Both the position numbers and the translations under genes were made by a program. Under the pieces are notes generated by a model. The model saw only the letters and a list, made by a program, of their open reading frames with translations. It did not search any database and was not told the DNA's origin. Positions 27,042 through 36,363 of a DNA stretch of 64,000 bases are shown here, piece after piece. How positions within the stretch are numbered: the first letter of the stretch is position 1; each line of letters begins with the position of its first letter. This stretch comes from Pseudooceanicola spongiae (GTDB lineage Bacteria > Pseudomonadota > Alphaproteobacteria > Rhodobacterales > Rhodobacteraceae): the NCBI RefSeq assembly GCF_014899185.1, contig NZ_CP045201.1:294501-358500 (forward strand), in the 5' to 3' direction.

Positions 27042-27461
27042 TCACAGAAAACCGCGGTCCCGGTAGGTCTTAAGGATCTCCGCAATTGCGAAGTCGTCGA
27101 TCGGTTTGGTGAAAAAATGCTCAACCATTCCCGTGTTGACCGAGCGAGCAATGTCGCGGTCATTGTCGGAGGAGGAGAACATGACAACGATCTGATGATC
27201 TAACCTGTCATCGGTCAGCCTGTTTTTCAACTCGTCCAGTGTTTCAAAACCGTTCAGTTCGGGCATGTTGATATCCATCAGGATCAGCGTCGGAATGTTG
27301 CCCGAAAGGGCTGCCCCCTCTGGCCGGCCAAAGTACTTTTGCAGAAAATCGAGTCCATCGACAGCCTCATCCATCGGTGCGAAGCAGCCAGTCTTTTGCA
27401 GGCGGCGGCGGGCGATGTAGCGATCCGACTGAACGTCATCGACGATATAAGTGTTGATCAT
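27042..27461 (-). CDS. Single-domain CheY-like response regulator
   Basis: The 139-residue protein is a receiver domain only: TYIVDDVQSDRYIA, phosphoacceptor Asp in LILMDINMPELNGFETL near 68, MFSSSDNDRD and a conserved Lys in FFTKPIDDFA. It overlaps the preceding kinase gene by 4 bp, so it is its partner. Small receivers next to PAS kinases often act as phosphate relays or sinks. It has no output domain. Confidence 0.9.
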   Translation of the reverse strand: MINTYIVDDVQSDRYIARRRLQKTGCFAPMDEAVDGLDFLQKYFGRPEGAALSGNIPTLILMDINMPELNGFETLDELKNRLTDDRLDHQIVVMFSSSDNDRDIARSVNTGMVEHFFTKPIDDFAIAEILKTYRDRGFL

Positions 27462-28999
27462 TCAGTGACCTCCATCATTGGGAAGGAGAAGATGAAATCG
27501 GTGCGTTCAGGGCTGCTGCACAGAACGATGGTGCCGCCCAGGCGCAGGACGTTCTTTTGCACCAGTGCAAGGCCGAGGCCATGGCCCTTGCTATGGGTCG
27601 AGCGGCGAAACATCTCGAACACGCGGGGTTGGTCAGCCTCTGGAATGCCGACGCCATTGTCGCCGATCAGGATGCTGACAGCGCCATCCAAAGTCCGAAG
27701 TCGCACCTGTACCCAGTTTTCGGCTATGTCGGGGTTTTGAAAACGGCAGGCGTTGGACAGCACGTTTTCGATCACGGTGCTGAGGGTCTGGCGTTCGGTC
27801 CGCACGCAGGACGGGCCGTCCATTTCCACTGTGATGGCGGGTTTGGGGCGGCCATCGGCGGGCAGGTCATCCCAGCAGGCAGCGACAAGGCGGGGCAGGT
27901 CTATCACCTCCTCCGCAACTGGCGAGAGACCAGCGCGCGCCAATGTCAGGACCGCTTCGACCTTATGGATATTGCGGCGGCTGGTCTTCAGGGCGTCGGT
28001 GATATTGTGGCGCGTTTCAGAGAGTTCCCCGGCATCGAGGTCTTCCAGACACAGCTCCAGCAGGCCAGCGATCGTGGCGAGGGGGGCGCGCAGATCGTGG
28101 CTGGCGGAATAGGCGAATTGCGTCAGCTCTTCGTTGAGGGCGGCGAGGTGATCGTTGCGGGCCGTGATCTGGCGCTCATGCTCCAGCCGGTTGGTGATGT
28201 CGACGAGGGTGACCAGGACGCGTGGCCCGTCGGGCAGATCGATCTGACTGAGGGAAATTTCAACTGATGTTTCCTGCCTGTCCAGCCCGAGTGCCTTGAG
28301 CGAGCGCCCCCCCGCCATGGCGTGGGTACGGTGGCTGAGGGCGTGACCGGCGCGATAGCGGGCGTGGGCCTGGCGCGATATCTGCGGCACGTAGTCATCG
28401 ACGCAGGAGCCAACCAGTTGCGACTCCGTGCCAGCCAGCAAACGGCAGGCCGCGTCATTGACCAGCTCAACCGTGCCGTCTTCGGCGACCATCATGATGG
28501 CGGCACCGGCGGCATTCAGTGCATCGGCGAGGTGTCTCTGACTGTGATCCGGCGAGGTCAGGGGCCGGCAGGTCATATAGCTGACCTGCTCCTCTCCGAT
28601 CTGCAGGGGGGTGATGTGGAGGTGCGCGGAAATCGGGCCATCTGCCGCCAGAATGTCGAAGGGGGCCGCAAGCGCATGCGCTCCGGAGCGGGCGAGTGAG
28701 GCAGTGAGGCTGGCGCGCTGTGGGGCCTTGGGCAGCAGCGCCATGAGGTCGCGCCCGATCAGCGCCTGTGTGGCGCCGGCGAACAGCTGTTGGGCTGCAT
28801 CGTTGCACATCTGGATCGTAGAGGGGCCTGTGATCACGAATGCGGGGACCGGCGACAGATCGAGCGCGAGGCGCAGGGCAGTGTTGTCGCCCCCGTAAAC
28901 CGGCGCAGGTCGCGTCTGGGGCAACGCTTGCGCGTCAGCCGGGGCCACAGACCGCCGCTGGCTCAGCGTCCGCGCAGCTCGGTCGACGGTCTTATCCAT
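27458..28999 (-). CDS. PAS-domain cytoplasmic histidine kinase
   Basis: The 513-residue kinase has two PAS-like domains (about 45-150, FVITGPSTIQMCNDAAQQLF; about 170-280, MMVAEDGTVELVNDAACRLL) and a coiled linker. A HisKA domain follows with H-box YSASHDLRAPLATIAGLL near 323, then an ATPase domain (LSNACRFQN, IGDNGVGIPE, GHGLGLALVQ). No membrane helix is seen. The Met at 28999 is chosen; an upstream Met at 29053 would add 18 residues. It is coupled to the receiver gene at 27042. The stimulus is unknown. Confidence 0.85.
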   Translation of the reverse strand: MDKTVDRAARTLSQRRSVAPADAQALPQTRPAPVYGGDNTALRLALDLSPVPAFVITGPSTIQMCNDAAQQLFAGATQALIGRDLMALLPKAPQRASLTASLARSGAHALAAPFDILAADGPISAHLHITPLQIGEEQVSYMTCRPLTSPDHSQRHLADALNAAGAAIMMVAEDGTVELVNDAACRLLAGTESQLVGSCVDDYVPQISRQAHARYRAGHALSHRTHAMAGGRSLKALGLDRQETSVEISLSQIDLPDGPRVLVTLVDITNRLEHERQITARNDHLAALNEELTQFAYSASHDLRAPLATIAGLLELCLEDLDAGELSETRHNITDALKTSRRNIHKVEAVLTLARAGLSPVAEEVIDLPRLVAACWDDLPADGRPKPAITVEMDGPSCVRTERQTLSTVIENVLSNACRFQNPDIAENWVQVRLRTLDGAVSILIGDNGVGIPEADQPRVFEMFRRSTHSKGHGLGLALVQKNVLRLGGTIVLCSSPERTDFIFSFPMMEVTE

Positions 29000-29358
29000 G
29001 CCGGCACCGGCGCGTTGCCGGGCTCCCGGACACGCCGGGACAGACTGGGGCACCTGCAGCTTTGGCCGCCACAGTGCGATCCGCGACGTCAGACTTCTGA
29101 TACTGTGTCATGAGCACACCTTCGACCACTGGCCCGACATATGGCATCGCCAGTGATCCCCGGTTCCAGGGTTGGACTGCATGTCACAGGGCGGCGGGGG
29201 GCAGAATTGCCCCGGTTCGCCCGCTGCGCGCCCCGCACCCTTCTAAGTGCGGCGATGGCCTAAAGGACCGTTATGAACCTGCACTTTAGGACAGGTTCAG
29301 TTGCGGATCTCTTAACAACTCCAAAGCGCCCATTTGGGCAGGTGCGTGGGATATGAGG

Positions 29359-29386
29359 TTTCATCCCGCTTCATAAAACTTTCATC
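29359..29386 (+). promoter_or_regulatory. Pho box upstream of phnC
   Basis: Three TTCAT blocks start at 29360, 29370 and 29381, spaced 10 and 11 bp, preceded by T, C and T as in TTTCAT, CTTCAT and CTTTCAT. This fits the direct-repeat layout of PhoB sites (CTGTCAT-like heptamers every 11 bp), and it lies about 65 bp before the phnC start. It implies phosphate-starvation control of phosphonate uptake. Nothing else is recognisable in 29000-29450. Confidence 0.65.
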
Positions 29387-29450
29387 GAAACGATACTTTT
29401 TCGTTTTCCACGACCCTTAGGACGCCCAGCAAGACTAAGGGATTATTGCA

Positions 29451-30266
29451 TTGCTGAACATCGAGTTACTGACCAAGACTTTTGGCCGAAACACTGCCGT
29501 TGAGCGCGCCTCGATCGCCGTCGACAAGCCGATGATGATCGGCATCATCGGGCGCTCCGGCGCGGGAAAATCGACCCTGCTGCGGATGCTGAACCGGCTT
29601 GAGGACAGCTCCTCCGGCAGTATCCATTTCGAGGGGCGGGACGTGACGCGCCTCAGCGGGGCGGCGAAACGTGCCTGGCAGGCCGATTGCGCGATGATCT
29701 TTCAGCAGTTCAATCTGGTGCCGCGGATGGATGTGGTCAGCAACGTGCTGCATGGCACGCTGAACCGCCGCTCGACCCTTGCCAGCCTGTTCAGCCTGTA
29801 CCCGACGGACGACATTCACCGCGCCATCGACATCCTCGACCGCCTTGGCATTGCCGAGCACGCGCCCAAACGCGCCGAGGCGCTGTCGGGTGGCCAGCAG
29901 CAGCGTGTGGCGATTGCCCGCGCGCTGATGCAGGACCCGAAGATGATCCTGGCGGATGAACCGATTGCCAGCCTTGACCCGATGAACGCCCAGGTCGTGA
30001 TGGAGGCCCTGCGCCGCATCCACGAAGAGGACGGGCGCATGGTCATCGCCAACCTGCATACCCTCGACACCGCGCGCCGCTATTGCGACCGGGTGATCGG
30101 GATGCGCGACGGGCGCATCGTCTTTGACGGCACGCCCGAACAGCTGACCACCAGCATGGCGCGCGAGATTTACGGCGCCGATGCCAGCTTTTCCGAAAAG
30201 GCGACCTCGACCGAGATCGAGGCCATCGACCGCGTCACCCCCCACGACATGCCGATCCCGGCCTGA
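29451..30266 (+). CDS. phnC: Phosphonate ABC transporter ATP-binding protein
   Basis: The 271-residue ATPase has Walker [10 protein letters not shown] near 35, Q-loop [18 protein letters not shown], signature [12 protein letters not shown] near 144, and Walker [14 protein letters not shown] near 165. The LVPRMDV text is typical of PhnC. It energises import of phosphonates with PhnD and the two PhnE permeases encoded directly downstream. The start is TTG 29451. A Pho box precedes it. Confidence 0.95.
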   Translation: MLNIELLTKTFGRNTAVERASIAVDKPMMIGIIGRSGAGKSTLLRMLNRLEDSSSGSIHFEGRDVTRLSGAAKRAWQADCAMIFQQFNLVPRMDVVSNVLHGTLNRRSTLASLFSLYPTDDIHRAIDILDRLGIAEHAPKRAEALSGGQQQRVAIARALMQDPKMILADEPIASLDPMNAQVVMEALRRIHEEDGRMVIANLHTLDTARRYCDRVIGMRDGRIVFDGTPEQLTTSMAREIYGADASFSEKATSTEIEAIDRVTPHDMPIPA

Positions 30267-30323
30267 CACATTCATCTGCCTTGCGCTGACATCGCGCGGG
30301 CATAATCCATGGGAGTTCCAAAG

Positions 30324-31232
30324 ATGAACAAACTGATCGCCGCCGCCCTCGCCACCACCGCGCTCTGCGCGCCGGCCATGGCCCAAGACAAGATCACTGA
30401 GTTCCGCATCGGCGTTCTGGGCGGCGAAAACGCCCAGGACCGCGTGCAGAGCAACGCCTGCCTGGTCAAGTACACCGAAGAAGCCCTGGGCGTTCCGGTC
30501 AAGGTCTTCACCCCTGCCGACTACGACGGCGTGATCCAGGGCCTGCTGGGCGGTACGCTGGACATGGCCGTCATGGGCGCGTCGTCCTACGCCAAGATCT
30601 ACCTCGAAGACCCCGAAGCCGTGACCCCGGTTCTGACCACTGAAAACCCCGATGGCAGCTTGGGCTACTACTCGATCGGGTTCGCGCGCAAAGACAGCGG
30701 CGTGAAAACGCTGATGGATCTTCAGGACAAGAAATTCGGCTTTGGTGATCCGAACTCGACCTCCGGTTACCTGATCCCCTCGATCGAGATCCCCGAAGTC
30801 ACCGGCCATTCCATGGACAACGGCGATTTCTTTGGCGAGGTCGTCTTCACCGGCGGTCACGAGCAGACCATCGTTGCCGTCAACAACGGCGATGTTGATG
30901 CAGGCGTCACCTGGGCCGACGGCATGGGCAACTGGGAAGATGGCTACAACAACGGCGCGTTGCGCAAAGCGGTTGATGCCGGCCTCGTCGACATGAACGA
31001 CATGGTCGAAATCTGGCGCTCGGACGTCATCGTCAACGGCCCGCTGGTGCTGCGCAATGCGCTGCCCGCCGATGTGCGCGCCAAGATGACCGACATGATG
31101 GACAACCTCTACGAAACCGATGCCGATTGCGCCTATGGCGTTGTGGGCGGCGACTCGCTCGGCTTCACGCCGATCACGGTTGATGCCTACAAGTCGATCT
31201 TTGCAGCCCGCAAAGCGGCCATCGGCGGCTGA
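30324..31232 (+). CDS. phnD: Phosphonate ABC transporter substrate-binding protein
   Basis: The 302-residue periplasmic protein begins with a Sec signal peptide (MNKLIAAALATTALCAPAMAQ). The mature part follows the PhnD pattern: FRIGVLGGENAQDR, VKVFTPADYDGVIQGLLGGTLDMAVMG, and a serine-rich phosphonate loop region FGFGDPNSTSGYLIPS. Start 30324 is preferred over 30309 because it begins the signal peptide and has GGAG 13 bp upstream. It captures phosphonates for PhnC/PhnE. Confidence 0.95.
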   Translation: MNKLIAAALATTALCAPAMAQDKITEFRIGVLGGENAQDRVQSNACLVKYTEEALGVPVKVFTPADYDGVIQGLLGGTLDMAVMGASSYAKIYLEDPEAVTPVLTTENPDGSLGYYSIGFARKDSGVKTLMDLQDKKFGFGDPNSTSGYLIPSIEIPEVTGHSMDNGDFFGEVVFTGGHEQTIVAVNNGDVDAGVTWADGMGNWEDGYNNGALRKAVDAGLVDMNDMVEIWRSDVIVNGPLVLRNALPADVRAKMTDMMDNLYETDADCAYGVVGGDSLGFTPITVDAYKSIFAARKAAIGG

Positions 31233-31313
31233 TCCCAGCGCTTCGCGACACGGCGGCTCCCTTCGGGGGGCCGCTTTTTCTTGTTCCTGACATAACCTAC
31301 CGGAGACCCTGCC

Positions 31314-32198
31314 ATGGCAGACAGTGCGATCCCGCGCCCACGACAGGCCGCGTCCGTGCGCGAGGCCTACCTCGCCCAGACCCGCCGCAAACGGCTGTAT
31401 TCCGGGATCCTGTTGGGCGTGTTCATCGCCCTGATGTCGTCGGGCTTCATGCTGGCGGATTCGCGCAATGCGGGCGGCTTCTGGTCCGGTCTGCACCGTC
31501 TGCCCGATTTCCCCGCCGCGCTGTTTTCCGAGGCCTGGGCGAAACGCGCCGAGCTGCCCGAAAACCTCGCCAGGTATTTCCCCGCTCTGATCGAGACGCT
31601 GAACATCGCCGCCGTGTCGACGCTGGTCGGCACCATTGGCGGCACGCTGCTGTCGATGCTGTCGACGCAGGGTCTGGCGCGGTGGCCACGGCTGATTCCG
31701 GTGTTTCGCCGCCTGATGGACGTGATGCGGGCTGTGCCCGAGATCGTCATCGCACTGGTACTGATCTTCGTGCTGGGCGGTGGCCCGGTGCCCGCGATGA
31801 TCGCCATCGCGTTCCACACCTGCGGCGCTCTGGGCAAGATGTTCTCGGAAGTGAACGAAAATGCCTCTCTCAAGCCCGTCGAAGGGCTGGCGTCGGTCGG
31901 CGCGAACTGGAGCCAGCGGATGCTGTTGGGCGTGGTGCCACAGGTGGCGCCGAACTATCTCAGCTACGCCCTGCTGCGGTTTGAGGTGAACATCCGCGCC
32001 TCGGCGATCCTCGGCTTCGTCGGCGCGGGCGGGATCGGGTATGAGCTGAAGAATGCGATTTCCTGGGGGCAGGGCAAATATGACGCCGCCGCCGCGATCT
32101 TCCTGCTGCTGATCACCACGATCATCATCGTCGATCAGCTGAGCAGCATGGGCCGTGATCGCATGACCCACGGCCGCAAATCGGAGATGATGGCATGA
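31314..32198 (+). CDS. phnE: Phosphonate ABC transporter permease PhnE (first copy)
   Basis: The 294-residue inner-membrane permease has an N-terminal helix (LLGVFIALMSSGFMLAD) and a core of about five helices. The ABC-permease EAA region is EVNENASLKPVEGLASVGANWSQRMLLGVVP. The GAGGIGYELKNAI text is family-typical. It overlaps phnE2 by 4 bp, so the two permeases are made together and probably form a heterodimer. Confidence 0.93.
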   Translation: MADSAIPRPRQAASVREAYLAQTRRKRLYSGILLGVFIALMSSGFMLADSRNAGGFWSGLHRLPDFPAALFSEAWAKRAELPENLARYFPALIETLNIAAVSTLVGTIGGTLLSMLSTQGLARWPRLIPVFRRLMDVMRAVPEIVIALVLIFVLGGGPVPAMIAIAFHTCGALGKMFSEVNENASLKPVEGLASVGANWSQRMLLGVVPQVAPNYLSYALLRFEVNIRASAILGFVGAGGIGYELKNAISWGQGKYDAAAAIFLLLITTIIIVDQLSSMGRDRMTHGRKSEMMA

Positions 32199-33517
32199 GC
32201 CTTTCTGTCAATCTGCCAGCCGCCAGCCTGAAGGATCAGGCCGAGGCAATGTTCCGCAGCAAACGCAACTTTGCCCTGCTGGTCCCGGTCGTGATCCTGG
32301 CCTATCTGGTCTACGCCTTCTTCGCCTTTGACGTGGCCGGGCTGGCGCAGCGCGCGAGCCTTGAGAACGCCGCGCGGCTGGTGTCGGACAGCTACAGCTA
32401 CAAGACCCACGTGACGCGCGACAACCGCACCGGTGATGTCGAAGTGGCGATCGAGGGCGAGCGTAAGGGCACCTACGCGCCGGGGACGGGGCCGGACTGG
32501 GTCAGCTTTGGCAATGGCACGACGATTGACCTCGGGCGCGGCAATGTCGTGACCTATCTGCCCGATGGTGTCGTGACCTACGCCATTGCCGGCTATGGCA
32601 CAGTCACTGCCAGCCCGAGCGCGCGCGGGGTAGTAGCGACGTTTCCCGAAGGGCCGCTGCCCGATTTCATCAGCGCGGCCAAGAACCGGGTGATGATCAC
32701 CACCGATGCGGGCCGTCTGACGATCACGCGCAACCGCACCGAGGTCTTCAAGTATCAGATGGGGTGGGAGATGTTCTTCTTCACCCTCGACAGCCCCTAT
32801 CACGGCCTCGGGTTTGGCCAGCTGGTCAGCCGGGCTGTGTCTGGTGAGGCGCCGCAGATCTGGCATGACTTCTGGTACAACCCGATGTGGCGTCACGCGG
32901 ATGTCGCCTGGGCGCTGTTCGAGACGGTGCTGATGGCCTTCCTCGGCACCTTCGGCGCGGCTGTGGTTGCCCTGCCGCTGGCCTTTCTGGCAGCGCGGAA
33001 TTTCACGCCGCTGATGGTGGTGCGGCAGGTCGCGCGGCGGGTGTTCGATCTGTTCCGCGGTGTTGACGCGCTGATCTGGACGGTGGTTCTGGCGCGCGCC
33101 TTTGGCCCCGGCCCGATGACTGGCGCTCTGGCGATCCTGCTGACGGATACGGGCAGTTTCGGCAAGATGTTCTCGGAAGCGCTGGAAAACGTCGATGACA
33201 AGCAGATCGAGGGTATCCGCTCAACCGGGGCGAGCCCGGTGCAGCGCTATCGGTTTGGCGTGATCCCGCAGGTGACGCCGGTGCTGCTGAGCCAGGTGCT
33301 GTATTTCTTTGAGAGCAACACCCGCAGCGCCACGGTGATCGGGGCGATCACCGGCGGCGGCATCGGGTTGCTGCTGACGCAGGCAATGATCACGCAGAAG
33401 GACTGGGAGGAGGTGACATACTACATCATCCTGGTGGTTCTGCTGGTCTTTGCGATGGATTCCTTTTCAGGTTGGTTGCGTCGTCGCCTGATCAAGGGCG
33501 ATGGCGGCGGGCACTGA
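32195..33517 (+). CDS. phnE: Phosphonate ABC transporter permease PhnE (second copy, long N-terminal extension)
   Basis: At 440 residues this permease is about 150 longer than the first copy. After a first helix (LLVPVVILAYLVYAFFAF, near 28-45) comes a roughly 150-residue soluble segment, probably periplasmic. The permease core follows with EALENVDDKQIEGIRSTGASPVQRYRFGVIPQ as the EAA loop. Long second PhnE proteins occur in other alphaproteobacterial phn loci. The extension may contact PhnD; that is inference. Confidence 0.92.
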   Translation: MSLSVNLPAASLKDQAEAMFRSKRNFALLVPVVILAYLVYAFFAFDVAGLAQRASLENAARLVSDSYSYKTHVTRDNRTGDVEVAIEGERKGTYAPGTGPDWVSFGNGTTIDLGRGNVVTYLPDGVVTYAIAGYGTVTASPSARGVVATFPEGPLPDFISAAKNRVMITTDAGRLTITRNRTEVFKYQMGWEMFFFTLDSPYHGLGFGQLVSRAVSGEAPQIWHDFWYNPMWRHADVAWALFETVLMAFLGTFGAAVVALPLAFLAARNFTPLMVVRQVARRVFDLFRGVDALIWTVVLARAFGPGPMTGALAILLTDTGSFGKMFSEALENVDDKQIEGIRSTGASPVQRYRFGVIPQVTPVLLSQVLYFFESNTRSATVIGAITGGGIGLLLTQAMITQKDWEEVTYYIILVVLLVFAMDSFSGWLRRRLIKGDGGGH

Positions 33518-33592
33518 GCCTGTCGCGACCACAATGTGCAAGACAGTCGCGCGGGGCCCTCAGCCTCGCGCGCAATTTATAGGAGACGGCCG

Positions 33593-34210
33593 ATGCCGCG
33601 CCTCAGTGAAAACGAACCCTTTTTGCATCCCGATGTGGACCTGACCGAGGTCACGCTGGGCCGCTTTACCGAGATCGGCAAGGGCAGCCGCATCGCCTAT
33701 TCCGAGTTTCAGGACTATGCCTATTGCGACCGCTATGCGGATGTCGCCAACGCGACCATCGGCAAGTTCGCCAATATCGCCAGCTTTGTGCGGATTGGCG
33801 CCACGGATCATCCGCTGGAGACGGCGGCGCTGCATCACTTCCTCTATCGCTCGTCGGATTACTGGGATGATGCGGAGGTCGATCCGGCGTTCTTTACGGC
33901 CCGGCGTGCCCGTCGCGCGGTGATCGGCCACGACACCTGGATCGGCCATAACGCGCAGATCAAGCCGGGGATAACGGTGGGGGACGGGGCTGTTGTGGCC
34001 TCAGGCGCGATCGTGACCAAGGATGTGGCGCCCTACACCATTGTGGCAGGGACACCAGCCAAGGTGCTGCGCGTGCGTCAGCCTGCGGATATTGCCGAGC
34101 GGCTGATCGCGCTGGCCTGGTGGGACTGGGAGCATGACGCCCTGCGCGCGGCGCTGGAGGATTTCCGGGCGATGCCTGCGGCGGCGTTTCTTGAGAAGTA
34201 CGAGGGGTAG
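33593..34210 (+). CDS. Phosphonate-locus hexapeptide-repeat acyltransferase
   Basis: The 205-residue protein has left-handed beta-helix hexapeptide repeats (VANATIGKFANIASFVRIGA and VIGHDTWIGHNAQIKPGITVGDGAVVASGAIVTKDV). It matches the acetyltransferase-like family regularly encoded in phn loci (phn_thr-fam). It may acylate an amino-phosphonate or other intermediate, analogous to PhnO but unrelated in fold; its substrate is unproven. ATG 33593 follows AGGAGA. It ends the phnCDE transcript. Confidence 0.85.
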   Translation: MPRLSENEPFLHPDVDLTEVTLGRFTEIGKGSRIAYSEFQDYAYCDRYADVANATIGKFANIASFVRIGATDHPLETAALHHFLYRSSDYWDDAEVDPAFFTARRARRAVIGHDTWIGHNAQIKPGITVGDGAVVASGAIVTKDVAPYTIVAGTPAKVLRVRQPADIAERLIALAWWDWEHDALRAALEDFRAMPAAAFLEKYEG

Positions 34211-34233
34211 GCGATTTCGGCGGGGGTGGCAGT

Positions 34234-34291
34234 GGGCTGTCTGCCCCCGTCGCCTTTGGCGACTCCCCCGAGAATATGGAGCAAGAAGAAG
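34234..34291 (+). repeat. Dispersed intergenic palindromic element, copy B
   Basis: GGGCTGTCTGCCCCC is followed by GTCGCC-TTTG-GCGAC, then CTCCCCCGAGAATATGGAG and CAAGAAGAAG. It lies between the convergent transferase and phnM-like genes. Confidence 0.75.
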
Positions 34292-34292
34292 G

Positions 34293-35480
34293 TTATTCGG
34301 CGGCCATGGCGGCGCGGTGGGGGACGCAGGTGAAGCGGTGGGCGGCCTCGCCTGCGAGGTGGGTGATGCGGCCGCCGCTGATCGTCGCCTCGATGGCGCG
34401 GGTCGAGGGGTCGATCACCACCATGTCGGCGCGCAGGCCCGGGTCGAGGCGGCCCCGGTCGTGCAGGCGCAGGATATGTGCCGGGCGGGACGAGATCATG
34501 TCCCAGGCGGCGGCAAGCGGGAGCAGCCCGTCGTCGGCCAGCTGGAACGCGGCCTGTGCCAGGGCGGGGTAGTAGTAGTCCGAGACCAGCGCATCGCAAA
34601 GGCCGGCGCGGATCAGCTCGGTCGCGGCGATATTGCCGGCTTGCGAGCCGCCGCGCACCACGTTGGGCGCACCCATGAGGATCGGGTCGCCAACGGCACG
34701 CGCGAGGGCGGCGGCGGGGCGTGCGGTGGGAAATTCGCAGATCTTGGCGCCGATCATCGAGAAGGTCTCGCGGGTTTCACCATCGGGGTCGTCGTGGCTG
34801 CCGTAGGTGACGCCGAGCGCGTCGAACTGTTCGGCGAGACGGCAGAGGTAGCGCGGCACCTCTCGGCGCTGACGTTGTGCGGTGAGCAGGGCGGCGCGGT
34901 GGGTTTCGCTGGTGCGGCCCAGTCGCTTGGCCCAGAAGTGGAACTCCTCGGGGCGAGCGGCGAGCATATGTTCGGCTTCGTCGAGGTGGTCGTTGAAGAC
35001 GACGTAGTCGATGCCGAAGTGGCGCACCGCCTCGACGAGTCGCGCTTCGGTCTCAACGGTGTGGGTTTCGCAGCGGATCTGCAGACGCAGGTCTGTCAGG
35101 GCGTCGCGGGCGCGATAATCGCTCAGTGCCTGCATCAGCGACAGGGCGAAGTCGGGGCCGCGTGTGCCGCCCTCCCAGCTCCAGCTCTGGGCGAGCCAGG
35201 CGGTGGTGATGCCGTTGGCGGCGGCGTCCCGGTCGGTGGCGCGCAGGCCGGTCTGCAAGGCGAAGGGGGCCGAGGGGCGGGGCGAGATGTGCCGCTCAAA
35301 GGCATCGCCGTGCAGGTCGATGATGCCAGGCAGGATGAGATAGCCAGTGAGGTCGACCTCGGGCAGCGGACCACGGGTGATCCGGCCTTCGGAAAAGGCG
35401 ATGGAGCGTTGTTGCAAAGCCCCGTCCCGCAGGATGGTGGCACCGGTCAGACGCAGGCTGGGCAGGGTTTGTAACATCAC
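34293..35480 (-). CDS. phnM: PhnM paralogue, alpha-D-ribose 1-methylphosphonate 5-triphosphate diphosphatase family
   Basis: The 395-residue amidohydrolase-fold protein has PGIIDLHGDAFERHISPRP as the metal-binding motif, YGSHDDPDGET, and MGAPNVVRGGSQAGNI, all PhnM hallmarks. PhnM removes pyrophosphate from the triphosphate product of PhnI. This copy has HGD-AFERH where the other copy (41635-42804) has HTD-NLERH, so the two may differ in specificity. It is encoded on the opposite strand from the main operon, next to phnF. An alternative start is codon 2. Confidence 0.88.
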   Translation of the reverse strand: MMLQTLPSLRLTGATILRDGALQQRSIAFSEGRITRGPLPEVDLTGYLILPGIIDLHGDAFERHISPRPSAPFALQTGLRATDRDAAANGITTAWLAQSWSWEGGTRGPDFALSLMQALSDYRARDALTDLRLQIRCETHTVETEARLVEAVRHFGIDYVVFNDHLDEAEHMLAARPEEFHFWAKRLGRTSETHRAALLTAQRQRREVPRYLCRLAEQFDALGVTYGSHDDPDGETRETFSMIGAKICEFPTARPAAALARAVGDPILMGAPNVVRGGSQAGNIAATELIRAGLCDALVSDYYYPALAQAAFQLADDGLLPLAAAWDMISSRPAHILRLHDRGRLDPGLRADMVVIDPSTRAIEATISGGRITHLAGEAAHRFTCVPHRAAMAAE

Positions 35481-35542
35481 GCGACCACGGCTTGGCTAGG
35501 GATTATGTAGACCTGTGGGTAACTTGCGAATGTATCGGGGTG

Positions 35543-35560
35543 ATGACGGTTATATGTCAT
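35543..35560. promoter_or_regulatory. Inverted repeat upstream of the phnM paralogue
   Basis: ATGACggttatatGTCAT has perfect 5-bp arms with an 8-bp spacer and lies about 65 bp before the start of the minus-strand phnM copy. It may bind PhnF or PhoB (GTCAT occurs in Pho boxes), but this is a guess. Confidence 0.4.
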
Positions 35561-35578
35561 TTGCACGGTGAAACGCCT

Positions 35579-36322
35579 TCAGGTTGCAGCCTCCAGATCC
35601 CCCGCCAAGGTGAGGGTGACGCGATCGCCGGAGAACCATGTGCGCCCGTATTCCACCGGCGCGCCCGTGGCATCGAGGCTGAGGGAGATGGTGCGCAGGA
35701 TCGGATCGCCTTCGCGCAGCTGCAGCTGCACCGCCTGCGTGGCCGAGGCCAGCTTGGCATTCACCCGTGTGAAGGCGCGGGTGTAATCGGGCACGCCGTT
35801 TTCCGCCAAGGCAGCCGTGACCGACGTCAGCCGCTCGAGCGAGGCAATGAGGCCCGGAAAGCGATCCGCCGGGAAGACCGAACGGAACAGGGCCAGCGGC
35901 TGGGCGTCGGCCAGAGAGATCCCTTCGGTCGAGACGACCTTGCCGCCTTTGGGCAGGCGCAGCATCTCGGCCTCGTCCGGATCGGCGGTGCGGATTTCGG
36001 TGAGGTGGATCTTGCGGCTGGGCAGGCGGCCGGCGGCGCGGATGTTCTGGTGAAAGCGCACGCGCCGGCCGATGGGGTAGTCGGTCGGGCGCTGCGCGAC
36101 GAAGACACCCGCGCCGCGCCGGGCATGGGTCAGCCCGCCCTCGGCCAGCGTGGCAAGGCCTCGGCGCACCGTGTGGCGATTGACGCCGAAGCGGGCGGAG
36201 AGTTCCGCCTCGGTCGGCAGCCGGTCACCGGGCCCGTAGCGGCCTGAGGAGATGTCGGCGGTCAGCGCCTCGGCAATGGACTGCCAGAGCGGGGTCTTGG
36301 GGGCGGCTTGGGGGGGTGTCAT
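35579..36322 (-). CDS. phnF: Phosphonate-utilisation GntR-family regulator
   Basis: The 247-residue protein has an N-terminal GntR winged helix (LTADISSGRYGPGDRLPTEAELSARFGVNRHTVRRGLATL, about 12-52) and a C-terminal UTRA ligand-binding domain of the HutC subfamily (VVSTEGISLADAQPLALFRSVFPADRFPGL). PhnF regulators repress C-P lyase genes in absence of inducer. The start at 36322 has GAGGTG upstream. It is divergent from phnG with a 97-bp gap rich in TGTCTA motifs. Confidence 0.9.
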   Translation of the reverse strand: MTPPQAAPKTPLWQSIAEALTADISSGRYGPGDRLPTEAELSARFGVNRHTVRRGLATLAEGGLTHARRGAGVFVAQRPTDYPIGRRVRFHQNIRAAGRLPSRKIHLTEIRTADPDEAEMLRLPKGGKVVSTEGISLADAQPLALFRSVFPADRFPGLIASLERLTSVTAALAENGVPDYTRAFTRVNAKLASATQAVQLQLREGDPILRTISLSLDATGAPVEYGRTWFSGDRVTLTLAGDLEAAT

Positions 36323-36363
36323 GAAAGTTTCACCTCGGTCGGGCTTGTGCTGTGCGGGCAAGC

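Noticed and set aside
29466..32171. Very long open frame on the minus strand, antisense to phnC-phnD-phnE
   Set aside because: It is His/Arg/Gln-rich with no family similarity and mirrors the codon bias of three well-supported plus-strand genes.
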